From positions 4,030,001-4,094,000 of the forward strand of contig NZ_CP137338.1 of the NCBI RefSeq assembly GCF_044923475.1: a stretch of DNA of 64,000 nucleotides, given 5' to 3'. Position 1 is the stretch's first letter. Every line of letters begins with the position of its first letter. The notes under the pieces were generated by a model. The model was given only the letters and a program-made list of their open reading frames with translations, ran no database searches and was not told the origin of the DNA. This DNA comes from JAAURS01 sp044923475 (GTDB lineage Bacteria; Cyanobacteriota; Cyanobacteriia; Thermosynechococcales; Thermosynechococcaceae). A program made the position numbers and the translations under genes. Positions 44,225-53,910 of this stretch are shown one piece after another.

Positions 44225-47200
44225 TTAGCGATGAACACCTTCTAGCTGCTCATCTGCCACATCGTACAACGATCGCAGCTCCCTCAACTTCTCTTCATCG
44301 GGCTGCCAGAACCCGCGCCCATTGGCTTCCAGTATTCGCCCCACAATATTGCGAAACGCTTCGGGGTTGGCTTTCCTTAATTTTTCGGCCATTTCAGCAT
44401 CTAAGGCATAAGTGTCTGCAGCTTGGTCGTAAACCCAGTTTTCATGGAACTTAGTAGTCCCGCTCCAGCCAATCAGGGCGGTCATGCGCTGGGAAATTTC
44501 GTAGGCTCCGCCGGAGCCTTGGGCGGCCATTGCGTCGGCCCATTTGGGATTGAGGAGTTTGGTGCGGTACTCCATCCGCAAGAGTTCTTCGAGTTTGCGC
44601 GGGGTGATGTCCTTTGAGAAACTTTCGACAAAGCTGGCGGTGACGGTTTTGTTTTGCGTTTGCTCGGCAGCGTTTTTGAGCGCTCCGGTATTGGCGTAGT
44701 ATTCCTGGATGTCAGTGAGACCGTACTCCACAGAATCGATCTGCTGCACGATGCGTCCGGTACTTTTGAGAAGGGTGTCTAGGATTTCGGGGCGGAGTGT
44801 GCCTTTTTCGTTGCGTCCGTAGCTGAAGGCGTTGCGGCTTTTCCATGTGCCTCCTAACTCATCCCCAGTTTCCCAGCTAGAATCCGTAACGCGATCGTTC
44901 ACCAGGGAGCCGAACTCGCCCGATGGATTGGAGAACAGTCGGGCGGAGGGGTTTTCGACGCCTTGGGCTTGGAGGGCGATCGCATGTTTGCGCACAAAAT
45001 TCAGCTCCTCTGGCTCATCGGCGGCGGCAGCCCGTTGGAACAGATCGTCCAGTAGCTCGATGATATTGACAAAACTATCGCGGAAAATGCCGGAGAGGTT
45101 GGCGAGGATATCGATGCGGGGACGACCCAGTTCGGCAAGGGGTTTTAGCTCGTACCGCACGATGCGTCCGGTACCTTCTTTAATGGGTTCGGCTCCCACT
45201 AGCTCTAGTAAAATGCCGAGGGATTCGCCCTTGGTTTTGATGGCATCGAGTCCCCAAATCATGACAGCCATTGTTTCCGGGTAGGTACCGTGTTCTTGGA
45301 GGTGTTGGGCGATGAGCTGTTGCGCGATCTGGCGACCGCGTTCGTAGGCGGCGGGGGAGGGCATTCGGTAAGGGTCGAGGGCATGGATGTTGCGTCCGGT
45401 GGGCAATACGCCGGGACCATCGCGCAGGAGGTCGCCGCCAGGAGCGGGAGGAATGTATTCGCCGTTGAGTCCGCGCAATAGATTCGCGAGTTCGTCGGTG
45501 GTTTGGGAGAGACGTTCTCGGATGGCGATCGCTTCTTCCAATCTCTCTGATAACTGTGGGTCGATCTGCAATTTCGAACCTGGACGATCCAGATGGAATT
45601 GCGCGTGGAATGCAGCCAATGCCCCGGCGCTATTTTGTCCGTGGGCGATCGCCTCAACTGCAACTCCAGGCACATCCCCGCCAAAATAGGCATCCAAATA
45701 ACTCAAAAGCGCTTCGGGATTGGGGGCCTCACCCAAAACATGCAAACCCGATGAAAAGAGACGATTTTCCAGCACTAGCAAGTAGTCGTACAGTTCTACC
45801 AAGTAATCTTGAAATGCATGGGCGCTAAACATCCGCGCGTTTTCAGGCGTAAACTCGATACCCAACCGCCTCGCTTCAGCAAAGGGACAATCGGCATTCA
45901 TTCCAGAATCGACAATTTTTTTGCAAATTCCTTCTCGCAGCACGTCGTTCTTCGCTGGATCTTCGCGGTATTCCGAAATCAAATCCTTGAGCGCAGCCAA
46001 TTCCTTGTAAAGATCGGCTCGCCCGTAGGGCGGTACGTTATGGGAGACTAAAACGCCGTAACCGCGACGCTTTGCTAAAACAGATTCAGAAGGGTTGTTG
46101 GCAGCATAAATATAAAGGTTGGGTAGATTCCCCAACAACACGTCAGACCAGGAGTAGCCCGTATTTCCGAGGGGCGATCCGGGAAGCCATTCAACAGTTC
46201 CGTGCATCCCAAAATGGATGACCGCATCGGCTTGGAAGTCATTTTGCAACCACTTATAAAACGCCGCGTACTGCGGATGGGGCGTCATATCGCGCTCGAA
46301 CATCAGGCGCATGGGGTCGCCCAAGATCCCGAGGGGCGGTTGCACGCCAATCCAAACATTGCCAAGCCGCACTCCGCCGAGGTAAAAGTCTTCGTCAATG
46401 GTTTTGATACCCGTTCCAGTCAGGGTTTTCCATTGTTTTTCAATGCGATGGGTTAACAAGTACCCCAACCATTTCTCTAGCTTTCGGACATTGACCGTAG
46501 CAATATCTCGGCGGCGCTCAAAGTCTTCTACAGAACCGGGATGTTCGGTGTAAGCGTTATCGGCTTGCCGAACTTGCTCGATGAGATCTTCGCCATCTTC
46601 GGGTAAGTCGCCGACGGTATAACCCTGGGCTTTCAGCGCTTGGAGGAGTTTGAGGAGCGATCGCGGGACGTTCAAGAGCGCTGCCGTGCCCGTAGCCCCG
46701 TAGCCCGGCGGAAAGCCATAGAGCACAATCGCAATCTTGCGCTCGGAGAGAGGTTTTTGGCGGAGATCGATCCACTGCTTGAGGCGATTCGTCAGACGCT
46801 GAACCCGTTCGGGAATCAGATAAATATCGTTCCCGACTAGACCGCCCAAGGGAATGGTATCGATCGCGCCATCCAGTTCTGGCAAGGCGTACAGCACCAC
46901 GCTCTGCAATCCGCCGATGCCCTGCCGCGTCCAGCTGTGGATGTCTTGAATCAGCAATGGAGCGGCGACAATGTAGGGAACGTTCTTGGCCTGAAGAATG
47001 CGAGTGGCAACTTCCACCTGCCGCCCCGCTTCCATCGAGCCAGCAGGGCCGCCCACCAACGGAAAGCCAATGGTCGAGACGATCGCATCCACGGATACCG
47101 CTTCTTCGGAGAGGGAAAGCGTCGTCTTAATGCCTTGGTTTCGCTGCGATCGCTCGAACGCCGTGGTCATCAAGTCCCGCACGGCCACGTGTCCTTCCAC

Positions 47201-48016
47201 CCCATTGATAAAAATCGGCACGGGCAGAAGACGAGCGGCTTCCATCTGTCGGATGAGCTGCGGGATATAGCGCTGCTTGGTAATCACGTGCTTGCGGTAC
47301 AGTAAAATTCCAACCGAGGCCCAAGTGCGAGACTCGGGTTTAGTTTGGCGATACCAGGCGAGATAAGCCTTAGGCGATTCGAAATAGCCTTGATAGTCGG
47401 GATGCAGCAACCCAATATTTGGCGTTTCGAGCAGGGGTGGAATATCCCCCACGGGCAAGTTCAGATACTTTTCCGCTAGAGTCCAGAACATCGCTGCTAC
47501 ATTTTCGGGACCGCCTGCATTCCAGTAACCGTAGATAATCAGCCAGTTACGCAAATCTTGAACTTTGCCAACGGGAATATACTTCAGCAACTTTGGCCCG
47601 ACCTTGAGAAAGCTGATATAGCCTGCCAGCTTATCTTCTTCCCTGCCGTTGCCAAATTTATCGAGGATGAACTTGACGGGTTTTGGCATTCCTTTGGGTT
47701 TATCGCCGATCGCGAATTGGCCCAGTTGGGTCAGGCTCATCAGCTCCAGCGCCGATTCAAATACGAGACGGATGGGGATGTGCTGGGTGCGATCGCGCAG
47801 CCACAGGACTTGGTCGTAGTCGAACACCAAGCTGGCGAAAAACACATCGGCATTCTTCAGGGCGGCTTCGATGGCATCGGGGGTTGCGACAATATCGCGA
47901 TCGCTGAAGATCCGAACGTCGAGATCGGGACAGCGGGCCGTAGCCAGTTCCGAAGCTTGACGGTACAGCTCGATATTGAACGACTCAAATCCTGCGATGA
48001 GAACAATCCGCGCCAT
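44225..48016 (-). CDS. Magnesium chelatase subunit H / CobN-family large chelatase subunit (short paralogue)
   Basis: 1263 aa from the ATG at 48016 (a TTG at 48031 is five codons upstream). CobN/BchH signature blocks include VIHFGMHGTVEWLPG, PLGNTGYSWSDVLLGNLPNL, AANNPSESVLAKRRGYGVLV and KGESLGILLELVGAEP. It starts MARIVLIAGFESFN; the canonical cyanobacterial ChlH is about 1330 aa with a different, longer N-terminus. It therefore matches the second paralogue of many cyanobacteria (slr1211 type), often annotated as CobN for cobalt insertion. Which metal it inserts, and whether it uses the ChlI/ChlD motor, cannot be read from sequence. Confidence 0.85.
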   Translation of the reverse strand: MARIVLIAGFESFNIELYRQASELATARCPDLDVRIFSDRDIVATPDAIEAALKNADVFFASLVFDYDQVLWLRDRTQHIPIRLVFESALELMSLTQLGQFAIGDKPKGMPKPVKFILDKFGNGREEDKLAGYISFLKVGPKLLKYIPVGKVQDLRNWLIIYGYWNAGGPENVAAMFWTLAEKYLNLPVGDIPPLLETPNIGLLHPDYQGYFESPKAYLAWYRQTKPESRTWASVGILLYRKHVITKQRYIPQLIRQMEAARLLPVPIFINGVEGHVAVRDLMTTAFERSQRNQGIKTTLSLSEEAVSVDAIVSTIGFPLVGGPAGSMEAGRQVEVATRILQAKNVPYIVAAPLLIQDIHSWTRQGIGGLQSVVLYALPELDGAIDTIPLGGLVGNDIYLIPERVQRLTNRLKQWIDLRQKPLSERKIAIVLYGFPPGYGATGTAALLNVPRSLLKLLQALKAQGYTVGDLPEDGEDLIEQVRQADNAYTEHPGSVEDFERRRDIATVNVRKLEKWLGYLLTHRIEKQWKTLTGTGIKTIDEDFYLGGVRLGNVWIGVQPPLGILGDPMRLMFERDMTPHPQYAAFYKWLQNDFQADAVIHFGMHGTVEWLPGSPLGNTGYSWSDVLLGNLPNLYIYAANNPSESVLAKRRGYGVLVSHNVPPYGRADLYKELAALKDLISEYREDPAKNDVLREGICKKIVDSGMNADCPFAEARRLGIEFTPENARMFSAHAFQDYLVELYDYLLVLENRLFSSGLHVLGEAPNPEALLSYLDAYFGGDVPGVAVEAIAHGQNSAGALAAFHAQFHLDRPGSKLQIDPQLSERLEEAIAIRERLSQTTDELANLLRGLNGEYIPPAPGGDLLRDGPGVLPTGRNIHALDPYRMPSPAAYERGRQIAQQLIAQHLQEHGTYPETMAVMIWGLDAIKTKGESLGILLELVGAEPIKEGTGRIVRYELKPLAELGRPRIDILANLSGIFRDSFVNIIELLDDLFQRAAAADEPEELNFVRKHAIALQAQGVENPSARLFSNPSGEFGSLVNDRVTDSSWETGDELGGTWKSRNAFSYGRNEKGTLRPEILDTLLKSTGRIVQQIDSVEYGLTDIQEYYANTGALKNAAEQTQNKTVTASFVESFSKDITPRKLEELLRMEYRTKLLNPKWADAMAAQGSGGAYEISQRMTALIGWSGTTKFHENWVYDQAADTYALDAEMAEKLRKANPEAFRNIVGRILEANGRGFWQPDEEKLRELRSLYDVADEQLEGVHR

Positions 48017-48089
48017 ACCCGTCGCCTGCAATATTTGTTTACATGCCGATCTTACTCAGATTCTAAGTAATGGAGGGGATGTCGTGCCT

Positions 48090-48653
48090 TCAGCGTTCTA
48101 ATCCGGCCTGTTGAAACACCTGTTGAGCTGTAAGTTCTAAGCCAGGGAAAAGCGGATCTGTGAGGAGGCGATCGCCGCGATAGGTCACGGGTGCAGTGTC
48201 TGGGGCAAAAACCGTGATGCTTTTGGCCTTAGGGTCTACCACCCAAACTCTCAGAACTCCTGCATTTAGGTAATCCGTGGCTTTTTCAGCCATTGCTCCA
48301 AAGGTTTGGTCTGGCGAAATAATTTCAATGGCAAGTTCTGGCGGGACTGGACAAGGACCATCCTCAAATTCATCTAGGGTCAATCGCTCTTTGGAAATAT
48401 AGAGTAAATCGGGCACAGGTACCCAATCTTTTCCATTACGGGTTAAAACAATGGCCCATTCGATGCCAACCTCCCCTTTGTCTTGTCCCCATAGGGTTAA
48501 CAGAGTGAAGAGCGACCCTGTAGACCTTGAATGAAATCGTTGAGGTAGCACTTTAGGAACGGCTTCTCCATCAATCAGTTCGTTGTATGGCTCGCCTTCG
48601 GGGAGAGCGAAGAATTCTTGAAGTGTGAGTTTACGAGTGACAGCCTGGGTCAT
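48090..48653 (-). CDS. Uma2-family (DUF820) putative endonuclease
   Basis: 187 aa. PD-(D/E)XK-like fold: WVPVPDLLYIS, then ELAIEIISPDQTFGAMAEKA and TDYLNAGVLRVWVVDPKAKS. These proteins are very numerous in cyanobacteria; some are thought to be mobile, but their cellular role is unsettled. Ends 74 bp from the start of the chelatase gene, same strand. Confidence 0.92.
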   Translation of the reverse strand: MTQAVTRKLTLQEFFALPEGEPYNELIDGEAVPKVLPQRFHSRSTGSLFTLLTLWGQDKGEVGIEWAIVLTRNGKDWVPVPDLLYISKERLTLDEFEDGPCPVPPELAIEIISPDQTFGAMAEKATDYLNAGVLRVWVVDPKAKSITVFAPDTAPVTYRGDRLLTDPLFPGLELTAQQVFQQAGLER

Positions 48654-49200
48654 GATAGTTACTCGTCTACGGAGCTAGTTTTAGTTTAGCGGGGGATAAG
48701 GAAAGGCGATCGCGTGCAAGAGAATGGCAGAGTTAGATGAAAAGAGCAGCCTGATTTATTGAAGTGCGGAAATGGGAAGGGCGATCGCCTTGCAGAGAAA
48801 TAGGGCGATCGTACTCCAAAAATCGCACTGCCCAGATTCATGTCTTGCGCTGAGAATATCGCGTTCGTGAATCCGATGCGTCAATATCTAGAACCCCTAA
48901 TCCTGGAAATCTCCTCCGACGGCGAAACCAGGACAGCAGCAATAAGGCCAATCCGCGCCATGCTTGACCTGAAAGTGTTATACCTTACTAAATCTTCATC
49001 AGGTTTCCAGATCGGAGCTGAATCGGATTTCAAGACTTGCGAAATTGTGCATACATACATATGATGCAACATTGAAGACTGTCGAACGTCATTGAGCGTT
49101 GGTGAAGCCCTGCAGGGGATCCCATTCGCTCGCCGAAGACGCGAAGCGTCGAGCTAAAGTCTGAATAATAGATTTACAACGATCGATTGAGGAAGAATTG
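48654..49200. other. 547-bp intergenic stretch without a convincing gene
   Basis: A 74-codon plus frame (48840-49064) and a 63-codon minus frame overlap and match nothing I know. Several GCGATCGC sites occur near 48705-48815. A small hairpin, GCTCGCCGAAGACGCGAAGC then GTCGAGC, lies at about 49128-49154 just before the next gene. Confidence 0.5.
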
Positions 49201-49404
49201 ATGCTACAGACGCTTTGGGCTGAGGTCAAGCAAGGAAAAATCGAACTATTAGAGCTTGCCGATCTGCCTGAAGGCACAAAGGTTTTAGTTACCTTATTGC
49301 CAGCGTCTGAAGCGGATCGGTGGGTTCAAAAAACGACTACCGTAACCGATTCCATTTGGGATGATATTGAGGATCGGATTCAGATTCCTACCCGCTCGGA
49401 GTAG
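49201..49404 (+). CDS. Small antitoxin-like protein
   Basis: 67 aa from the ATG at 49201 (a TTG lies one codon before). It reads LQTLWAEVKQGKIELLELAD, LPEGTKVLVTLLP, then a charged tail, a pattern common in small cyanobacterial AbrB-like or orphan antitoxin-type proteins. No toxin follows: the next gene is an esterase 9 bp on. Function uncertain. Confidence 0.6.
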   Translation: MLQTLWAEVKQGKIELLELADLPEGTKVLVTLLPASEADRWVQKTTTVTDSIWDDIEDRIQIPTRSE

Positions 49405-49413
49405 CGCCCCTGC

Positions 49414-50049
49414 ATGAACTATCTCTACCTGCACGGTTTCGCTTCAGGACCGCAGTCCGTTAAAGCCGTCGACCTGCGCGATCGCTTTGCCGCACGAGGC
49501 ATCGATCTAAAGGTACCCGACCTCAACCAACCCGATTTTTTCAATCTCACGCTCACTCGCCAAATTCAGCAATGCGAAGCCATTCTTGCCGCAGACTCCG
49601 GCGCTTGGACGATCGTCGGCTCTAGCTTAGGCGGACTAACTGCGACTTGGTTAGCCCAGCGCAATCTCAAGGTGGAGCGATTAGTGTTGCTAGCCCCAGC
49701 CTTTGAATTTTTAGCCTACTGGCAGCAGCAGCTCGGTTCGACACAACTCGAACAATGGGAGACAGACGGCTCCCTCGATGTTTATCACCATGCAGCAGAG
49801 CGATCGCTGCCTCTCGGCTATTCCTTTTGGGCAGATGCCAGCCAATATTCAGATGCAGAACTCGACCGAGCTACGCCAACGCTCATTTTGCACGGAACTG
49901 CCGACGAGGTCATTCCCCTTGAAGCCAGCCGTCGCTATAGCGCCCAAAGGTCCTGGTGCACGCTCGTCGAATTGCCAAGCGACCACGGTTTAACCGATCG
50001 ACTGCCAGAAATTTGGGAAGCGACGCAGCACTTTTGCGGTGTGGTTTAG
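49414..50049 (+). CDS. YqiA-like alpha/beta-hydrolase (esterase)
   Basis: 211 aa. NYLYLHGFASGPQSVKAVDL at the N-terminus, nucleophile elbow GSSLGGLTATWLAQRN, Asp region TLILHGTADEVIPLEAS and catalytic His in LPSDHGLTDRLPEIW. This is the compact YqiA/YcfP-type esterase family; physiological substrate unknown. Confidence 0.88.
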   Translation: MNYLYLHGFASGPQSVKAVDLRDRFAARGIDLKVPDLNQPDFFNLTLTRQIQQCEAILAADSGAWTIVGSSLGGLTATWLAQRNLKVERLVLLAPAFEFLAYWQQQLGSTQLEQWETDGSLDVYHHAAERSLPLGYSFWADASQYSDAELDRATPTLILHGTADEVIPLEASRRYSAQRSWCTLVELPSDHGLTDRLPEIWEATQHFCGVV

Positions 50050-50259
50050 CCATACGCTTCCCGCTCTTTAACCAGCCAGAAGCGAGTGCTTGCATCCGGC
50101 ATATCCTCTGGTGCAGTAGCATTCAATACGGGAATCCGGCATTTGGCGGTTGCGCTACAGCTTCATCCCAACGCTAGACTAAAAGAAAACGTACAGTCCG
50201 AAGTCCCCAGGGGCAAACCTGAGGCACTCAAAACCATACAGTCAGCCCCACTGAGCATC

Positions 50260-51237
50260 ATGAATAAGAAATCTTCTTCAATGTTAAAAACCTTTACTCG
50301 GATTTGCCTATCCCTTGCGCTTGCGATCGGCTTGGTCTTTTCGCAGTCTCACTCGGCTCTAGCGGCTAGATCTGGAGGTGGCTTTGGCGGGGGTAGTTTC
50401 CGCAGACCCTCAGCACCTACTCGCATGGCTCCATCGCGTCAGCCAATATCGGGACCTTCTGGGTATGGCTACGGAGGCGGCTATGGTGGTGGGTTCGGCT
50501 TCCCATTTTTGCTGCCCTTCATGTTTGGCGGCGGCGGTTCGCTCTTTACGATTTTGATATTTATCGCGCTCGCCAATTTCATCTTCTCCAGTTTTCGCAA
50601 TGCCGCTAGTTCTGAAGGTGGCGTTCCCGTCAGCGAGCAAGATTTAACCAACCCTCCAGTTTCCGTCAATACGCTGCAAATCGGGTTGCTAGCGGAAGCC
50701 AGAGCCCTTCAGACCGATTTAGACAGAATTGCGCTCAATGCCGATACGAGCAACTCTGCTGGCTTGGCCGAGGCTCTGCAAGAATCGACCCTAGCGCTCC
50801 TGCGCCACCCCGAGTACTGGATCTACGCCAGTGCTGAAGGCCAGCAAACTCGGTTGATGTCTGCGGAAGCAGAATTCAACCGACGCACCCTTTCAGAGCG
50901 CAGTAAATTCCAAGAAGAAACGCTCTCCAACTACAGCGCCCAGTTGAAGCAAAAATCCACTACCGCTACATTGCCAGCCGAGGACAGTGCTAGCGCTCTG
51001 CTCAAACAAGGCCCCGGAGAATACATTCTGGTAACGCTGATCGTGGCATCCCAGGGCAAGCTAGAGTTACCTAAAATCCGATCGGCTCAAGACCTGCAAA
51101 GGGCACTAGGACAAATGGGTGGAGTGGGTGCCGAAGATCTCTTAGCAATGAGAGTTCTATGGACACCTCAAGCCGAAGGCGACGCGCTTACCAGCGACGA
51201 CTTACTGGCAGCTTACCCTAACCTTCAGCGGATTTAA
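50260..51237 (+). CDS. DUF1517-domain membrane-associated protein
   Basis: 325 aa from the ATG at 50260; upstream in-frame codons to 50086 are non-coding in style. A signal peptide (LALAIGLVFSQSHSALAA) is followed by a Gly-rich, SRP-rich linker (GGGFGGGSFRRPSAP, GYGYGGGYGGGFGF), a membrane span (LFTILIFIALANFIFSSF), then the DUF1517 domain (VSVNTLQIGLLAEARALQTD to DLLAAYPNLQRI). Homologues occur in cyanobacteria and plastids, where they are membrane proteins of unclear role. Confidence 0.9.
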   Translation: MNKKSSSMLKTFTRICLSLALAIGLVFSQSHSALAARSGGGFGGGSFRRPSAPTRMAPSRQPISGPSGYGYGGGYGGGFGFPFLLPFMFGGGGSLFTILIFIALANFIFSSFRNAASSEGGVPVSEQDLTNPPVSVNTLQIGLLAEARALQTDLDRIALNADTSNSAGLAEALQESTLALLRHPEYWIYASAEGQQTRLMSAEAEFNRRTLSERSKFQEETLSNYSAQLKQKSTTATLPAEDSASALLKQGPGEYILVTLIVASQGKLELPKIRSAQDLQRALGQMGGVGAEDLLAMRVLWTPQAEGDALTSDDLLAAYPNLQRI

Positions 51238-51337
51238 GCAGTACGCTTGCCCCCAGGGAAGCCTCTCAAAGGGCAGTAACTCAAACCTAAACCCCCTTTC
51301 ACCAAAAATGGTGGGAGGGGGTTTGAGGCAAGAAATC

Positions 51338-52279
51338 ATGACTGCGATCTCGATCGCCAATAAAATGCAAATTTTTTACAGCGATATATTTCTGGAACAT
51401 CAAACAGGCTTTGGCCATCCCGAACGTCCCGAACGCGTCAGGGCGGTGGCAAAACACTTGCAGCAGTCCCCCTGGGCAAACCGCCTGGACTGGAAGACTC
51501 CCACTAGCCTCGCGTCTCGCGACCCGCTGCCCTGGATTCTAAAAACCCATAGCCCTGACTATATCGAACGGGTCAGAAGATTGGCGGTGCAGGGCGGGGG
51601 AGAACTCGGCCCGGATACCCCGATCTCTCCCCAAAGTTACGAGGTCGCTTGCTTAGCGGTCAATGCCTGGTTAGATGGCATCGATGCGGTTGTAGCCTTG
51701 CAGCAGCCTGCTTTTGTGCTGGCTCGTCCGCCCGGTCACCATGCCTTACCGAATCAAGCCATGGGATTTTGTATTTTTGGCAACGCGGCGATCGCCGCCC
51801 TTTACGCCCTCGCCCAACCCGGCATCGCGCGCGTGGCCATTTTGGATTGGGACGTCCACCACGGCAACGGCACCGAGGCGATCGCGGCAGGTCATCCAGA
51901 CATTGCTTATTGTTCGCTGCACCAGTATCCGTTCTATCCCGGCACTGGTTCGGCGCAGAACAACGGCTCGCGGCTGCTCAATATCCCCATAGCAGCAGGT
52001 AGCACGATCTCCAGCTACGAAGCCGCGTTTCAAGACCGAGTCATGCCTTTTCTCAAGACCTTCGCGCCCGACCTGCTGATCGTGAGCGCCGGGTACGATG
52101 CAGCGCAGGCAGATCCATTAGCCGAAGTGAACCTCAATCCAGTCGATTTCGGGCCGTTGACCGCCTACTGCTTGGCTTTAACGCCTAAAATCCTGTTTGG
52201 GCTGGAGGGGGGCTATCACTTAAATAGTCTGGCGGCGGCAGTGGAAGCAACTTTGGCCGTTTGCCTGGGGGAGGCTTAG
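51338..52279 (+). CDS. Histone-deacetylase-superfamily (AcuC/HdaH-like) amidohydrolase
   Basis: 313 aa from the ATG at 51338; ATG 51365 is also possible. Zinc amidohydrolase motifs: RPPGHHALPNQAMGFCIFGN (catalytic His pair), ILDWDVHHGNGTEAI (zinc D and H), LHQYPFYPGTG, SAGYDAAQADPLAEV (zinc D) and LEGGYH. Bacterial members deacetylate acetylpolyamines or acetyl-lysine proteins; the substrate is unknown here. Confidence 0.93.
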   Translation: MTAISIANKMQIFYSDIFLEHQTGFGHPERPERVRAVAKHLQQSPWANRLDWKTPTSLASRDPLPWILKTHSPDYIERVRRLAVQGGGELGPDTPISPQSYEVACLAVNAWLDGIDAVVALQQPAFVLARPPGHHALPNQAMGFCIFGNAAIAALYALAQPGIARVAILDWDVHHGNGTEAIAAGHPDIAYCSLHQYPFYPGTGSAQNNGSRLLNIPIAAGSTISSYEAAFQDRVMPFLKTFAPDLLIVSAGYDAAQADPLAEVNLNPVDFGPLTAYCLALTPKILFGLEGGYHLNSLAAAVEATLAVCLGEA

Positions 52280-52488
52280 AAAAAATTTAGGCCTTTATCA
52301 GGGGAAACTCAGGGCGATCGCCCACAATCGAAATCAGTCCAGTTCCGTTCATCGAAAAGATTTTTCGCGCAACTTAGCGTCTATTCCTGCCCTTCCCTCC
52401 GATCTTTGTAATGATATATTAAGAGCCTTCTGTTCCCCTTGGCAGCGGAGTCGCCTTGGCACGCTGCAATCTTGTTTTCATCCAACCC

Positions 52489-52992
52489 ATGAACAAACGT
52501 ACATTTTTAACCGCAGGCATTACTTGGCTTGGTTCCACCTTTATTCTCAATCAATGGTTTAGGAGATCGTCCGCTATGGCAGCCTCACAAAAACAGTTTG
52601 AAGTCACCAAAACCACGGAAGAATGGCGTCAAAGCCTTCCCCCAGAAGCTTTTCGCGTTCTCCGGGAACACGGCACGGAGCGTGCCGGGACTAGCCCTCT
52701 CGATAAGCAATACGGCAAAGGCACCTATGTCTGCGCCGGGTGCGGTCAAGCGCTCTTTACTTCAGATACAAAGTTCAACAGCGGCACGGGCTGGCCCAGC
52801 TTTTTCGACCCCATCGAAAATGCGGTAGAAGCTTCCGTAGACCGTGCGTTTTTTATGGTCCGCACCGAAATTCACTGCAGCAAATGCGGCGGACATTTAG
52901 GCCACGTTTTTGACGATGGCCCCGCACCCACGGGCAAACGTTACTGTATGAATGGCGTATCTATGAAGTTCATCCCTGAAGGCGAAGCCTGA
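52489..52992 (+). CDS. msrB: Peptide methionine-R-sulfoxide reductase MsrB, exported or membrane-tethered
   Basis: 167 aa from the ATG at 52489. The N-terminus (NKRTFLTAGITWLGSTFIL) is a hydrophobic signal or anchor, so the enzyme probably acts outside the cytoplasm. The MsrB domain has both zinc CxxC pairs (CAGC and CSKC), FNSGTGWPSFFDPI, GHLGHVFDDGPAPTGKRYCM with the catalytic cysteine, and NGVSMKFIP. It repairs methionine-R-sulfoxide in oxidised proteins. Confidence 0.95.
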   Translation: MNKRTFLTAGITWLGSTFILNQWFRRSSAMAASQKQFEVTKTTEEWRQSLPPEAFRVLREHGTERAGTSPLDKQYGKGTYVCAGCGQALFTSDTKFNSGTGWPSFFDPIENAVEASVDRAFFMVRTEIHCSKCGGHLGHVFDDGPAPTGKRYCMNGVSMKFIPEGEA

Positions 52993-52998
52993 GCTCGA

Positions 52999-53150
52999 AC
53001 CCTCGGGAACGCTCCGCTAACGGGGCTACAGGAACAAAGTCTGCCTTTGGACTAAATTCAATTTCTCTTGGTCCGCGCTAGCGAAGCCAGCCGTAAGGCT
53101 TAGGCGGACATCGTTCTTGTAGCCGCGATTTCAATCGCTAGGATATTCGT
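52999..53150. repeat. Degenerate palindrome-rich repeat region
   Basis: Between msrB and the next gene are short imperfect palindromes: GTCCGC...GCGGAC at about 53080-53110 and GCGATTTCAATCGC near 53128. Such motifs recur in cyanobacterial dispersed repeats. No gene is seen. Confidence 0.35.
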
Positions 53151-53169
53151 GCAAGAGGTCTATTAACCT

Positions 53170-53706
53170 CTAATCGATTTGCGTGTTTTTCAGCAACTGA
53201 AAGGCAGCTTGGATGACGCCAGCCGCCTTTTGGTCGAGACGCATCCAATCCACCTCGCCAAAGGCATCGAATAAGCTGGCGTCTGGCGGTGCTGTGTCTA
53301 GGTCAATCTCTACAAAATCCGCCCGTTCGATCTGCGGACTATAGCTTCCCAAGCAGATCTGATAACACAACTCCCAAAGATTCATCGTCCTAGTCTTCTC
53401 GCCCTTCTCCAGATGCAAAAGGTAGACCGGAATCGGTTGGGGTAAGTCTTCTAACTGGCGCTCGATGTCCGCCCGATCGGCCTTTGCAGCTTCCTCCAGT
53501 TTGTCGTAAAGCCAAAGCACCTCTGCTTTCGTTTCAGGCGCGATATTTTCAGACCAAACATAGGTCGTTTCATAGTGCCCCTTCCAGTCGGATTCCTCTA
53601 GCATCCGGCGCAGGTGGTCCATCACGCGAATAAAGGTCGGCTGCATCAGCGCTGCGGCGCTTTGACGCAGAGGTAATTCAGGAGAATTGGCAGCATCGAA
53701 GGACAT
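53170..53706 (-). CDS. Conserved hypothetical protein
   Basis: 178 aa from the ATG at 53706 (MSFDAANSPELPLRQSAAAL); in-frame codons up to 53835 would overlap the riboswitch strand region and are not supported. A mostly helical, acidic protein (PTFIRVMDHLRRMLEESDWK, TYVWSENIAPETKAEVLWLY) ending in QKAAGVIQAAFQLLKNTQ. No known family. It is divergent from thiC. Confidence 0.75.
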   Translation of the reverse strand: MSFDAANSPELPLRQSAAALMQPTFIRVMDHLRRMLEESDWKGHYETTYVWSENIAPETKAEVLWLYDKLEEAAKADRADIERQLEDLPQPIPVYLLHLEKGEKTRTMNLWELCYQICLGSYSPQIERADFVEIDLDTAPPDASLFDAFGEVDWMRLDQKAAGVIQAAFQLLKNTQID

Positions 53707-53811
53707 AGTCAAACAAAAGCTTCCGAAACGCATACCTTGAGCGTTGCATCGATGGGGTCTTCCCGTCAGGCTGCTTAGGAAAAGTTTGTTCTTGGTGCTA
53801 CGATCTGTTCT

Positions 53812-53890
53812 AGCTAGGGGTGCTTGAGCAGTCAAGCTGAGATTACACCCTTAGAACCTGAGTCCGGCTAATACCGGCGGAGGGAAGCTG
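53812..53890 (+). ncRNA. TPP riboswitch (THI element) upstream of thiC
   Basis: Canonical THI-box segments in order: GGGGTGCTTGAGCA, GCTGAGATTACACCCTTAGA, then ACCTGAGTCCGG, CTAATACCGGCGGAGGGAAG. These form the pyrimidine- and pyrophosphate-binding helices of the TPP aptamer. It ends about 20 bp before the thiC start, so TPP probably controls translation or termination of thiC. Confidence 0.96.
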
Positions 53891-53910
53891 TTTATTCTAA
53901 GGAACTAAAT

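Noticed and set aside
48840..49072. 74- and 63-codon frames in the intergenic region
   Set aside because: Overlap each other, with no family resemblance or good start context.
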